Below are positions 33,243 through 42,620 of a DNA stretch of 64,000 nucleotides, piece after piece. Origin of the DNA: an uncultured Bacteroidales bacterium (GTDB taxonomy: Bacteria; Bacteroidota; Bacteroidia; Bacteroidales; F082); assembly GCA_905233445.1 (NCBI GenBank), contig CAJOEP010000005.1:1-64000 (forward strand), in the 5' to 3' direction. Numbering within the stretch: the first letter of the stretch is position 1; every line of letters begins with the position of its first letter. The translations under genes were made by a program, and so were the position numbers. The notes beneath the pieces are model-generated. The model was not told where the DNA came from and made no database searches. It was given only the letters and a program-made list of their open reading frames with translations.

Positions 33243-34841
33243 TTAGTACACCATCTCCCCGTTGATAAAGGTATTAACCACCTTTACTTCGGGGATTTTT
33301 TCATCTTCAACAGTCATTATATCCTCTGAAAGGATAACAAAATCTGCCTCTTTACCAATTTCGATGCTTCCTTTGCGGGATTCGGCGAAGTAACCTTTCG
33401 CTGCCCAAATCGTCATCGATTTTAATGCTTCTTCACGAGTTAATCGGTTGTCAGTCAGATGTTTACGGGCAACAGAGGAATAGAACGTCCTAAGAGGGGA
33501 GACGTGCTCGATAGGGAAGTCGGTGCCGTTGATGAGCCAGCCGTTTTGAGCAAGCAAGGTTTTGTAAGCGTAAGCGCCCTTAACTCGTTCACTGCCAAGA
33601 CGATCCTCAGCCCAAGGCATATCGGAAGTGCAATGCGTCGCCTGAATCGATGGAATGATGCTATATTTCTTGTAAAGCGCAAAGTCTTCAGGATGAACAA
33701 CTTGCGAGTGCTCAATACGCCATCTTAAGTCGTTTTTGCCTTTCAAAAACTTCGCATATTCGTTGAGAATCATCCTCACGCCGCCGTCACCGATGGCATG
33801 ACAACACACCTGATAGCCAGCGTTATAAGCTTTTTCACAGACGTGATCGTAGAATTCTTCGCTTTCAACAATCAATCCTGATGTTTCAGGAGCATCGGAA
33901 TAAGGCTCAAGCAACCGTGCACCACGCGAACCGAGAGCGCCGTCAGCGTAAATCTTCACTGAGCGTACCGTAAGTCGTTCTTTTTCAATGACTCCGAACT
34001 TCATAAAGTAATCCATAGTCTCATCGTCAGGATTTATCATCGCGTTGATTTTCATCTTCAAAACGCCTTCCTGCTGCAACGAATCAATCAATGCAATGCT
34101 GCAAATGTCGAGTCCGGCATCGGTGACACCAGTCAAACCAAGCGAGAAACAATCTCTTTGTGCAATTTTTAAAGCTTTGATTCTCTGAGCGTTATCCAAT
34201 GGAGGAATAATTGCCTTAGCCATGTCTGCTGCGTTGTCGAGAAGGATGCCCGACGGCTTGCCTTTTTTGTTTAATAAAACTTCACCGCCATCGACTTTGC
34301 TGTTCTTGTCTAATCCTATGATATTCAATATGTTATCACTAGCAAGTACAGCATGACCATCAACGCGGGTGATTAAAACTTTTTTATTGGGGAAACGCCT
34401 GTTAAGCTCTGTGTTTTCTGGAAATGCCTTAACTTCCCAAAGGTTTTGGTCCCAGCCGCGGCCTAAAAGCCATTCAGAATCGTTACCTTCATCATGTTTT
34501 GCAAGTCTTTCCAATACTTCTTCATAAGATTTGCTGCCGTTCAAGTCGGCGTAGCGTACTTTCAATTCGCCATATCCTACAAAGTGGCAGTGACCATCGA
34601 TGAAGCCCGGGTATATGCTTTGTTTCTGAGCATCCAAAGTATAAGCAGCCTCATAATGCCTTAAAATCTCTTTGTCAGTGCCAATGGCAACGAATTTTCC
34701 ATCTTTAATTGCGAAAGCATTAGCCTTATTAAATTGATTGTCAACGGTATAAACATTTGCGTTATGTACAATCAAATCAACATCAGTCTTGCTGCACGAA
34801 AACATCGATAACACCATTATTATTAATAATACTCTCTTCAT
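33243..34841 (-). CDS. Amidohydrolase lipoprotein (YtcJ-like, amidohydrolase 3 family)
   Basis: The 532-aa protein starts with a lipoprotein signal (MVLSMFSCSK, Cys at the lipobox), so it is probably anchored in the envelope. The small N-terminal beta domain (LIVHNANVYTVDN) and the TIM barrel of the YtcJ group follow. GFIDGHCHFVGYG carries the first metal-binding histidines, RVDGHAVLAS and HAIGDGGVR later ones, and NGTDFPIEHVSP ends the barrel. Members cleave amide or similar bonds of small molecules, and the substrate is unknown. The T9SS cargo gene lies upstream on the same strand with a hairpin between. Confidence 0.88.
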   Translation of the reverse strand: MKRVLLIIMVLSMFSCSKTDVDLIVHNANVYTVDNQFNKANAFAIKDGKFVAIGTDKEILRHYEAAYTLDAQKQSIYPGFIDGHCHFVGYGELKVRYADLNGSKSYEEVLERLAKHDEGNDSEWLLGRGWDQNLWEVKAFPENTELNRRFPNKKVLITRVDGHAVLASDNILNIIGLDKNSKVDGGEVLLNKKGKPSGILLDNAADMAKAIIPPLDNAQRIKALKIAQRDCFSLGLTGVTDAGLDICSIALIDSLQQEGVLKMKINAMINPDDETMDYFMKFGVIEKERLTVRSVKIYADGALGSRGARLLEPYSDAPETSGLIVESEEFYDHVCEKAYNAGYQVCCHAIGDGGVRMILNEYAKFLKGKNDLRWRIEHSQVVHPEDFALYKKYSIIPSIQATHCTSDMPWAEDRLGSERVKGAYAYKTLLAQNGWLINGTDFPIEHVSPLRTFYSSVARKHLTDNRLTREEALKSMTIWAAKGYFAESRKGSIEIGKEADFVILSEDIMTVEDEKIPEVKVVNTFINGEMVY

Positions 34842-34849
34842 GATACTAT

Positions 34850-34877
34850 AAAGGCTGACATTTTTATGCCAGCCTTT
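34850..34877 (-). terminator. Hairpin between T9SS cargo gene and amidohydrolase
   Basis: AAAGGCTG pairs with CAGCCTTT across a 12-base loop that can itself pair (CAT/ATG). The T-tract after it on the minus strand is short, so it may be a weak terminator or attenuator. Confidence 0.5.
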
Positions 34878-34886
34878 GATTATAAG

Positions 34887-36533
34887 TTATTGTAATACAA
34901 TGATCTGACGGCTTTCATTACCTTCGTTGTCTTTGACAACTAATAGATATGAGCCTTTTTCATAGCCTGCAATATTCAGGACGGTTGTGCCTTCAATCTT
35001 TTGGGTTAGAACCATCTGACCTGCAAGATTGTAAATATCGACATATCCTTGTTTTTCAGTGTCAATTGTAAGGATTCCGTTTGTCGGATTAGGATAAATG
35101 TTAGTAGTTTTTATCATGTTTTCCTCAACATCCTCTATTGCCAATGAGAATTCATCCATGTCTTTGTCATAAAAATCCTTTCCGGAAATGATTGTTGAAC
35201 TACCTGCTTTTAAAGCATATGCGCCATTCCCGTTACCAAGTCCGTTTCCTCCGGCATCATATACAGTCAACAAGTAGCATCCGCCGGTTTCAATGGTGAA
35301 ATTAGTTGTATATAACTTATTGGCCTCTTCATATGGCCCGCCGCTTATTACCACTTCGCCGGTGGTGGTGTTTACAACATCCCAGGTGATTGACTGAGGA
35401 TCGTCATCAGTTCTAAGCTGTAACTTAAACGACGTGTTCGTCACAATAGTTGCTTCGTTGTAAGCAAAACTTAATTCACTTGGCGCATAATCGTCAGGAG
35501 CGCCATTGATAGCAACTATCTCAGCTAAAATCTCATTGTTTTCCGAAATGTCAACGTCCAAGTCTCCCAAATTGACTCTGACCTCACCAAATGTCGGAAT
35601 ATTGCCCTCCCAATTTATTTGTGAATAATCATTTCCGTCAACTTTAACATTGATTGTCAATGAGTTAATGGCTTCTGAACCATAGTTGGTAATCAAGATA
35701 TCCGGATTTACATTGCCCGAGCATATATGTCTCTTGGTGTGGTCAAATGCATTAATCTTAGCTTGTTTTTCATAGAATGGCTGGAAATCTTCCGATGATT
35801 TGCAACCTTGGAATATCGCTTTTGAATCTTGATCCTGAAGCCATGCGACAGCTGTCAATTCGTTGATATTCATCACGTTTGCTAATGCCCATGAATATTT
35901 GAATGCGAAATACTCGCCAGCCTGCATCGATGGAACGCTTGAACCTGTGGCATTAGGAAGCATCTTTTTCATCACATTGTGGAAAATCCTCTCCTCATTT
36001 GTGCCAGGTGCGCTTGCATATTCCATTGTTTCTTCAAGGACAGCTATACGCAGTTTCATGTTATTCGACGCAACTGCATTTGTCGCACGACCCATCACGA
36101 TGACTGTGATAGTATCTTGAGTATTATTGAGATAGTGTGTCATGCGCATCTCAAGAGGAGATTCCACGGCAGCCCATTGGTTGACCAAACTCTGGCTTAC
36201 ATTGCTGGAATTACCTGACCACACATTGCCATCAGCTACGGAATGCGGAACGCTGTTGACGCCATAATAAGACACTCTTGATGAGACTTCACTTGGATTG
36301 TGAAGGTTCATCGGATCGCCACCAGCTACCGGCCAGTTGACATGATATTTAATAGCGATAAGCTTGTCGGCATTATTATTAACAAGGTTGTCAAGCGCCG
36401 GATTATACTGAGCGCAAGGACCGCATGTCGCACTTGTAAAGCATTCAAGCACAACGATTCTAGGATTTTGCGCATTTAAAGCAAATACGCCAAGTAAAAG
36501 GCTTAAAGTCAATAATGATAGAAGTTTTTTCAT
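34887..36533 (-). CDS. Secreted thioredoxin-fold protein with type IX secretion C-terminal domain
   Basis: The 548-aa protein has a signal peptide from ATG 36533 (MKKLLSLLTLSL, ending LNAQ). The ORF-track start adds eight codons. Residues about 25-210 look like an Omp28/thioredoxin-like fold with CFTSATCGPCAQYNP as redox centre. The C-terminal 80 residues are a type A T9SS sorting domain (IYPNPTNGILTID, VDIYNLAGQMV, GSYLLVV). It should cross the outer membrane by the type IX system and be released or surface-attached. The machinery genes are not in this window. Confidence 0.88.
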   Translation of the reverse strand: MKKLLSLLTLSLLLGVFALNAQNPRIVVLECFTSATCGPCAQYNPALDNLVNNNADKLIAIKYHVNWPVAGGDPMNLHNPSEVSSRVSYYGVNSVPHSVADGNVWSGNSSNVSQSLVNQWAAVESPLEMRMTHYLNNTQDTITVIVMGRATNAVASNNMKLRIAVLEETMEYASAPGTNEERIFHNVMKKMLPNATGSSVPSMQAGEYFAFKYSWALANVMNINELTAVAWLQDQDSKAIFQGCKSSEDFQPFYEKQAKINAFDHTKRHICSGNVNPDILITNYGSEAINSLTINVKVDGNDYSQINWEGNIPTFGEVRVNLGDLDVDISENNEILAEIVAINGAPDDYAPSELSFAYNEATIVTNTSFKLQLRTDDDPQSITWDVVNTTTGEVVISGGPYEEANKLYTTNFTIETGGCYLLTVYDAGGNGLGNGNGAYALKAGSSTIISGKDFYDKDMDEFSLAIEDVEENMIKTTNIYPNPTNGILTIDTEKQGYVDIYNLAGQMVLTQKIEGTTVLNIAGYEKGSYLLVVKDNEGNESRQIIVLQ

Positions 36534-36554
36534 GGTAGATAATTTTTTGATTTG

Positions 36555-36562
36555 CAAATTTA
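36555..36562 (-). promoter_or_regulatory. -7 box of the T9SS cargo gene
   Basis: TAAATTTG on the minus strand, overlapping the last codons of the ABC ATPase gene. Confidence 0.45.
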
Positions 36563-37321
36563 TAAATTTTCTTTTAAAAGATAGTCGTTGTCGGTATCAT
36601 TTAATCCAAAATAATTTTTAATGATGCCATTCTTCAGTAAATCCTTGCTGTTTCCAGCGGCAAATGGCTGATTTTTAGCAATAATCCAGAGGTTGTCGGT
36701 GTAACGGAGCAGCAGTTCTAGATCATGAGAGCTGAAAAGAATGGCTTTTTTCTGTTCTTTGGCAAGCTTTTTCAATAACGAAAACAACTCGATTTTACTC
36801 GGATAATCAAGAAATGCTGTCGGCTCGTCAAGCATGATGATAGGGGTGTTTTGAGCTATCGCCTTGGCTATCATCACCTTTTGTTTTTCACCATCTGACA
36901 ATGTGTTGAAAACTCTGTCAATCAAATGATTAACACCAACTAGTTCAAGTGATACTTTAATTTCTTTATCATCGTTTTCGTTGAGCTTTCCGAACATCCC
37001 GGTGTAAGGATAGCGACCTGCCGCAACCACATCGAATACCTTTAGAAACATGTCATCAGGACGCTCGGTGAGTACGATGCCGAGAAGTTTTGCACGCTCT
37101 TTGGAAGAATACGACATCAAATCCTTTCCGAACAGTTCAATCTTGCCGCCAACAGGCTTAATATGCGTGGAAAACGTCTTAAAAAGCGTCGATTTTCCGG
37201 CACCGTTTGGCCCGACCAAAGCTATGATGTCGCCTTCATTTAATGTCACATTGATATCCGAAACAACAGTCTTGCTATCGTAACCTATTGATAATGATGA
37301 TGTTTTTAGTATATTTTTCAT
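36560..37321 (-). CDS. ABC transporter ATPase, iron-chelate/cobalamin type
   Basis: The 253-aa ATPase has Walker A GPNGAGKSTLFKT, the signature NTLSDGEKQKVMIAKA, Walker B IIMLDEPTAFLDYP and the switch His in LFSSHDLELL. It powers the FecCD-type permease whose gene overlaps its start by one base. The operon order (binding protein, permease, ATPase) is that of siderophore, haem or vitamin B12 importers, and the cargo cannot be settled from sequence. Confidence 0.92.
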   Translation of the reverse strand: MKNILKTSSLSIGYDSKTVVSDINVTLNEGDIIALVGPNGAGKSTLFKTFSTHIKPVGGKIELFGKDLMSYSSKERAKLLGIVLTERPDDMFLKVFDVVAAGRYPYTGMFGKLNENDDKEIKVSLELVGVNHLIDRVFNTLSDGEKQKVMIAKAIAQNTPIIMLDEPTAFLDYPSKIELFSLLKKLAKEQKKAILFSSHDLELLLRYTDNLWIIAKNQPFAAGNSKDLLKNGIIKNYFGLNDTDNDYLLKENL

Positions 37322-38343
37322 TATTTTCTGCTTTTCAAAATTACTGAAATGACAACAGGCGCGCCGATGAAAGCCGTTACGGCATTGACAGGCAGGTTAC
37401 CGTCGAAACCAGGCATTCTGGCTATCAGATTGCAAACGAGAGCCATGTCCACGCCTATCAACATGGTGGCTGGGATGAGTAGGCGATGGTCACTGCTTTT
37501 AAATAGGAATCGCGCGATATGAGGCATCGCGAGACCGACAAAAGCGATAGGGCCGCAGTAAGCCGTCACAATGGCGGTGAGATAACCTGAAACCAAGATT
37601 ATTATGACGCTGTTTTTGCGGATATTCAAGCCTAAATTCGCGGCGTACATTTCACCTAAGAGTAAGATATTCAAGTTTTTAGATAAGAAAAACGTAGCAA
37701 TCAATCCGATGATGATGCTGATGGCGAAAATAGGCATTTTAGAGACCCCGACACCTGAAAAGCTACCCATTCCCCATATCACAAAAGCGTGAATATCCTC
37801 TTTCAAGCTGAAAAACTTCATGATATCGGTAATAGAACCCGCCAGATATGCAATCATCAAGCCGATAATTATCAGCGTTGTCATGTTTTTCATTCGTGAA
37901 CTGAACGCCAGCATGACGAAAAGCACAAGCACCGCACCGATGAAGGCAGCCAGACTGACGCCCACCGTTGACCACCAGCCAAACGATGATACAGCGGCAC
38001 CCGATATCGCGCCGGTGAGAAGTATTACCATTCCCACGCCGAGACTAGCGCCGCTTGATATGCCTAGCATCGATGGGTCGGCGAGGGGGTTGCGGAACAA
38101 GGTCTGCATCAAAAGACCGGCAACAGCCAAGGCGGCACCAGCGAGAAGCGCTGTCAAAGCCTGTGGAAGTCTATAGTTGAAAATAATGACACTCAATGTT
38201 TTATCTGTGTTATCATGAAGTAACACTTTAAGTATATCATCGAACGGAACCATCACCGAACCAACGAAAAGATTCAGCATAAAAAGCACGATTCCGAGGA
38301 CGATTATGCCTAAAATTCCAAATGTTATCCTTCTATTTTTCAT
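37321..38343 (-). CDS. FecCD-family ABC transporter permease
   Basis: The 340-aa permease has the ten-helix BtuC/FecD pattern. GAALAVAGLLMQTLFRNPLADP near residue 65 is the family hallmark, and GPIAFVGLAMPHIARFLF near residue 265 is the ATPase-coupling loop. It overlaps the binding-protein gene by 11 bases upstream and the ATPase gene by one base downstream. It imports a metal chelate or corrinoid through the inner membrane. Confidence 0.93.
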   Translation of the reverse strand: MKNRRITFGILGIIVLGIVLFMLNLFVGSVMVPFDDILKVLLHDNTDKTLSVIIFNYRLPQALTALLAGAALAVAGLLMQTLFRNPLADPSMLGISSGASLGVGMVILLTGAISGAAVSSFGWWSTVGVSLAAFIGAVLVLFVMLAFSSRMKNMTTLIIIGLMIAYLAGSITDIMKFFSLKEDIHAFVIWGMGSFSGVGVSKMPIFAISIIIGLIATFFLSKNLNILLLGEMYAANLGLNIRKNSVIIILVSGYLTAIVTAYCGPIAFVGLAMPHIARFLFKSSDHRLLIPATMLIGVDMALVCNLIARMPGFDGNLPVNAVTAFIGAPVVISVILKSRK

Positions 38344-39472
38344 CTTTCAATCTGTAAAAATAATGAGGTTTATAATCGTCTTCAACCAACTCCGGGTGGA
38401 AGGCATATACGAAATCTTTCAACAACAAATCCGGCTCGTATTCCGACTTCTCGAAATAGCCGCTTTCGCGTATGTCGCACACGATGACATTGCGGTTTTT
38501 ATATGCTTTGAAATACGTATATAATTCATTCTCAACAGCTAAGCTCTCGTATGTAAACTTGTGGTTTGTCGAGTTCATCACGCGCCAGAAGTCGGCGTCA
38601 CGTGCTTTGGAAAGCACTGTCTCAGCATCGACAGGCAGACTAGCAGTGGAGTTGTTGTCGCTCCAGATGTAATCGGCTCCCGCATCATGAAAAATCTGCG
38701 CTATGTAACTCGCTCCACCAGGAAGATACCACTGACCCTCAAATGGTAAATCAGAGAAAACTGTTGGACGGTTTTCAACATTTTGACATGTGTTTTTCAA
38801 TGAATCATAACGGTTTACGATCTCGTCGAACCATTTCTCGGTGTCTTTTTCACGGCATGTGAGAAAACCAATCACTTTCAGCCATTCGGCGCGTCCGAGC
38901 GGATGGTTTTCAAGATAATCGGCAAACGGGAACATCACAGCACCGGTCAAATCACCGATTTCAGTCTTAGGAACAGTGGAATATGGTGTGTAAAGAATCA
39001 CGTCAGGGTGGAGGTTTATCACGATTTCGGTCTTCAGACTCGTCTCAATGCCCACATCCTCAATCTTTTTTTCTGCCAAAAGTCGCTTGATCTCAATATT
39101 ATCGGTGTAGTTGCTTTCAAGTATTCCTTTCACTCTCGAAATCTCGCCAAGTTCAAGAAACACTGACCATTGCGTCGATGAATAGGCTATCACATTTTGC
39201 ACCGGAGTGCGAATCACAGCTTTGTTTGCAAGCTCATTTGGAAGCTCCAAAGAATCTGGATAGAGGTAAAACTCTCCCAAAGAATTTTCATTCCATGGAT
39301 TTGAAATGTTTACGTAATATCCTGATTTATAATTGATTACATCAATGTAACTTGTATATTTCATCAAATTATCATTATCCACATTGGATTCCTTTTTCGT
39401 GTCATTGACATTGTCTGAACACGAAAATAGTATGCAAGCCATTGATAGACAGATAAATAACAATTTTCTCAT
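38333..39472 (-). CDS. Periplasmic binding lipoprotein of the FecCD-type importer
   Basis: The 379-aa protein has a lipoprotein signal (CLSMACILFSCSDN, lipobox Cys about 18) and a TroA/BtuF-type two-lobe fold (IAYSSTQWSVFLELGEISRV, LHPDVILYTPYS, SDLPFEGQWYLPGGASYIAQIF). It delivers the ligand to the permease encoded next. A B12 cargo would suit the corrinoid-dependent KamE enzyme of this genome, but siderophore or haem is equally likely from sequence. Confidence 0.87.
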   Translation of the reverse strand: MRKLLFICLSMACILFSCSDNVNDTKKESNVDNDNLMKYTSYIDVINYKSGYYVNISNPWNENSLGEFYLYPDSLELPNELANKAVIRTPVQNVIAYSSTQWSVFLELGEISRVKGILESNYTDNIEIKRLLAEKKIEDVGIETSLKTEIVINLHPDVILYTPYSTVPKTEIGDLTGAVMFPFADYLENHPLGRAEWLKVIGFLTCREKDTEKWFDEIVNRYDSLKNTCQNVENRPTVFSDLPFEGQWYLPGGASYIAQIFHDAGADYIWSDNNSTASLPVDAETVLSKARDADFWRVMNSTNHKFTYESLAVENELYTYFKAYKNRNVIVCDIRESGYFEKSEYEPDLLLKDFVYAFHPELVEDDYKPHYFYRLKDEK

Positions 39473-39501
39473 CGCCGTTTAGTATTAATGAGTCTAATTT
39501 G

Positions 39502-39509
39502 CAAAAATA
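39502..39509 (-). promoter_or_regulatory. -7 box of the FecBCD-type operon
   Basis: TATTTTTG on the minus strand, 29 bases before the binding-protein ATG. No Fur-like palindrome is evident beside it. Confidence 0.55.
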
Positions 39510-39577
39510 ATAAATAAAATGTTTCGTTTTGTTAATAATTATTTATAAAAATCAGCTTTGATTTCGAAAATAATGTT

Positions 39578-39585
39578 TATCTTTG
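39578..39585 (+). promoter_or_regulatory. -7 box of the mutL operon
   Basis: TATCTTTG, 19 bases before ATG 39605. Confidence 0.6.
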
Positions 39586-39604
39586 CAGATTAAAATTATG
39601 AATT

Positions 39605-39931
39605 ATGGGAATATTCATGTTTCACAGGCGGGAGTTGCCTAAATTTAACTATATTCCGAGGTATTACAATCCGGAGAAAGAAGAGTTGGAGAAAAGAAAA
39701 GCCGCGATGGGCTTGGACTCCAATCTCACTGACAGTGAGAGACTTAGAGTCAAAATGAGGCAGAGATGGGGGAGAATTGGTGATGACGGTAAGGAAAAGA
39801 AAAAGTCATCGGTCGGCTCCATGCGCTACATCATTATCTTTGGATTTGCCGCAATTGCGATATATTTCATATTTTTCACCCCGTTGGTGGAGAATTTCAT
39901 AACAATGTTCCTGCATCTAGGAGGTAAGTAG
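39605..39931 (+). CDS. Hypothetical single-helix membrane protein upstream of mutL
   Basis: I know no function for this 108-aa protein. It has a basic N-terminal part (FHRRELPKFNYIPRYYNPEKE) and one membrane helix near residues 74-97 (YIIIFGFAAIAIYFIFF). It is the first gene of the mutL-rhomboid-uvrB-gltS operon, two bases before mutL. A second ATG at 39617 could also start it. Confidence 0.7.
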   Translation: MGIFMFHRRELPKFNYIPRYYNPEKEELEKRKAAMGLDSNLTDSERLRVKMRQRWGRIGDDGKEKKKSSVGSMRYIIIFGFAAIAIYFIFFTPLVENFITMFLHLGGK

Positions 39932-39933
39932 CT

Positions 39934-41736
39934 ATGTCGTTGGATATCATCAAGTTGCTTCCCGATTCCGTAGCTAATCAGATAGCGGCGGGTGAGGTCA
40001 TACAAAGACCTGCATCTGTCGTTAAGGAGCTGATAGAGAACGCGATAGATGCCGGCGCCACACAAATAGACTTGATTGTGAAAGATGCTGGACGCTCTCT
40101 AATCACCGTCATCGACAACGGCTGCGGAATGTCTGAAACCGACGCGCGACTCTGCTTCGAACGCCATGCTACCTCGAAAATAAAATGCGCCGATGACCTT
40201 TTCGCCATAAAAACCATGGGTTTCCGCGGAGAAGCACTCGCATCAATAGCAGCGGTGGCACAGGTAGAACTCACCACAAGACGCAAAGAAGACGAAGTGG
40301 GTACAAAAATCCGCATCGAGGGTTCTAAGGTTGTCGAGCAACTGCCAAAACCAATGTCGGTAGGCACGAATTTTACAGTTAAAAACCTGTTTTTCAACGT
40401 TCCGGCACGACGTAACTTCTTGAAATCCAATGAGGCAGAGCTCCGCCACATCAACGAGGAGTTTTTCCGAATCACAATAATGAATCCAGAAATAGGATTC
40501 ACTTTTATAAGCAACGACAAGGAACAGTTTCATCTTTATCCGGGTACTTTAAAACAACGAATTGTCGGATTATTTGGGAAAGATTATGATGGTAAGTTGT
40601 TGCCAGTCAATCAGATAACAGAGTCAGTGACAATTGACGGTTTCATCGTGAAACCTGAGTTTTCAAAGAAAACAAGAGGTGAGCAGTATTTCTTCGTGAA
40701 CCGCCGATTCATCAAGCACGCATATCTGCATCATGCGGTGGAGAACGCCTATAAGGAGCTCATTCCGCAGGACTGTTTTCCGGGATATTTCCTTGATATT
40801 CAAATAGATCCGAAAGAAATCGACATCAATATCCATCCGACAAAGACTGAAGTCAACTTCATCGACGTGAAACTGATTTACGCCATAATGCATTCTGCTG
40901 TGCGTAAAGCCATCGGGCAGAACAACTTAGCCCCGACTTTAGACTTCGAAATCAACCCGAACATGGGTATCGATTTCGGCGAGGCGAGTCGCATGGACAG
41001 ACCGGTCATAACACCCAAAGTTGACTTCGACCCGACATTCAACCCCTTCAAAATCAATCCTATAAAGCACCAACAACAAAATTGGAGAATAGCGTACGAT
41101 AACAGCGAAGATGTCGTGGCAAATCCTAATTTTGACAACAAAATCATTGAAAACGAGGTCGTTGAAGAAGAAACCAAGAGCTTGTTCATACAGCTTCAGA
41201 ATTCATTCATCGTGACGACGGTGAAGTCGGGAATCCTCGTTGTCGATCAGCATCTGGCGCACGAAAGGATACTTTACGAGAAATATCTGAAAGAGATGGA
41301 AACGGAAGTAAAGGCATCGCAGCAGGAACTGTTTCCGCAACATATCTCATTGAATATCAATGATGCTTCGATTTTGAAAGAGCTTAAACCCGAGCTTGAG
41401 AAAATCGGTTTCCGCATCGAGGCGATGAACAACACCACATTTGTCATCAACGGAACGCCGGTCGATTGCAAGGGCAGCGATGCCGTCCCTATTATTGAGA
41501 AAATTTTAGAGGATTACAAGACGAATAGTTCTGGTAATCAATCAGATAGAAAGTTAAATTTAGCGCGTTCGCTGGCATCGCAGATGGCAGTGAAGGCGGG
41601 TCAGACACTGAATCCAGTGGAGATGCAGGACATCATCGACAGGCTTTTCGGCTGCGCGGTGTCAGAAGTCGCTCCGAATGGGAAAAAAATCTTCACGATA
41701 ATCAGTGCTGACGATATAAAAACACGTTTAAACTAA
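39934..41736 (+). CDS. mutL: DNA mismatch repair protein MutL
   Basis: MutL couples mismatch recognition by MutS to strand removal. The 600-aa protein has the GHKL ATPase N-terminus (LIENAIDAGAT, VIDNGCGM, KTMGFRGEALASI) and a C-terminal dimerisation domain. DQHLAHERILYEK resembles the endonuclease motif DQHA-x2-E-x4-E with Leu for Ala, so this MutL may nick DNA, as in bacteria without MutH. The stop overlaps the next ATG by one base (TAATG). Confidence 0.96.
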   Translation: MSLDIIKLLPDSVANQIAAGEVIQRPASVVKELIENAIDAGATQIDLIVKDAGRSLITVIDNGCGMSETDARLCFERHATSKIKCADDLFAIKTMGFRGEALASIAAVAQVELTTRRKEDEVGTKIRIEGSKVVEQLPKPMSVGTNFTVKNLFFNVPARRNFLKSNEAELRHINEEFFRITIMNPEIGFTFISNDKEQFHLYPGTLKQRIVGLFGKDYDGKLLPVNQITESVTIDGFIVKPEFSKKTRGEQYFFVNRRFIKHAYLHHAVENAYKELIPQDCFPGYFLDIQIDPKEIDINIHPTKTEVNFIDVKLIYAIMHSAVRKAIGQNNLAPTLDFEINPNMGIDFGEASRMDRPVITPKVDFDPTFNPFKINPIKHQQQNWRIAYDNSEDVVANPNFDNKIIENEVVEEETKSLFIQLQNSFIVTTVKSGILVVDQHLAHERILYEKYLKEMETEVKASQQELFPQHISLNINDASILKELKPELEKIGFRIEAMNNTTFVINGTPVDCKGSDAVPIIEKILEDYKTNSSGNQSDRKLNLARSLASQMAVKAGQTLNPVEMQDIIDRLFGCAVSEVAPNGKKIFTIISADDIKTRLN

Positions 41737-42620
41737 TGGACAATCAATTTAGGCCACAAGGATTTTCAATTTTACCGTTGGTAGTAAAAAACCTGTTGAT
41801 AATCAACGGAATATTTTTCCTTGCCACCATAGCAATGGAATATGTCTGGCGTATCGACTTGTCGGATTATCTTGGATTGCACTACATCGGAGCATCAGAT
41901 TTCAGGCCGTACCAGTTTGTGACATATATGTTCATGCACGGCAGCTTCGCGCATATTTTCTTCAATATGTTTGCCCTATGGATGTTCGGCAACAGCATTG
42001 AAAACGCATGGGGGCCTAAGCGTTTCCTGATATTTTACTTCGTATGCGGCATCGGAGCCGGTCTTACTCAGGAGCTTGTGCAGTACATCCAGCTGCATGA
42101 TATCATTGCAAATTATCAGTATGTAAAAATTGGGGCCAGAAATATTCCTGTCGATGAGTATCTCAATATGCTGACCACCGTCGGCGCTTCCGGAGCTGTC
42201 TATGGCATCCTTCTCGCGTTCGGCATGATGTGGCCTAACTCGCGCATTTACATATACTTCGCCATTCCCGTAAAAGCCAAATGGTTTGTGATTATCTACG
42301 GACTCATCGAGCTGTTCTCGGGCTTCTCGTCGGCCGACAACGTGGCTCATTTCGCTCACGTTGGCGGCATGGTGTTTGGACTCGCGTTGATATTGTATTG
42401 GAGATATAAGGAGGGCTTATGGCATCCTAATCTAAACATAAAATTCAACAAAGACAAGGTGTTTGGCGGCCGGCCGAAGACGGACTGGGACTACAACAAA
42501 GAACGCCGCGATGACGAAAAAAGGACGGATGAAATCCTTGAAAAAATCAGCAAAGGCGGCTATAACAGCCTGACTGAAGAAGAAAAGGAGTTTTTGTTTA
42601 AACAAAGCAAGAAAAACTGA
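41736..42620 (+). CDS. Rhomboid-family intramembrane serine protease
   Basis: The 294-aa protein has about six membrane helices. TYMFMHGSFAHIFFNMFALWMFGN is a rhomboid landmark with HGSFAH and N. The catalytic serine is in VGASGAVYGI (GxSG) and the catalytic His in AHFAHVGGMVFG. The C-terminal tail is basic and cytosolic. Substrates are unknown. It overlaps mutL at its start and uvrB at its stop (TGATG). Confidence 0.92.
   Translation: MDNQFRPQGFSILPLVVKNLLIINGIFFLATIAMEYVWRIDLSDYLGLHYIGASDFRPYQFVTYMFMHGSFAHIFFNMFALWMFGNSIENAWGPKRFLIFYFVCGIGAGLTQELVQYIQLHDIIANYQYVKIGARNIPVDEYLNMLTTVGASGAVYGILLAFGMMWPNSRIYIYFAIPVKAKWFVIIYGLIELFSGFSSADNVAHFAHVGGMVFGLALILYWRYKEGLWHPNLNIKFNKDKVFGGRPKTDWDYNKERRDDEKRTDEILEKISKGGYNSLTEEEKEFLFKQSKKN

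Noticed and set aside
33243-34841. Urease- or dihydroorotase-type enzyme
   Set aside because: Sequence motifs and length fit the YtcJ-like amidohydrolase 3 group better, and the lipoprotein signal does not suit a cytosolic enzyme.
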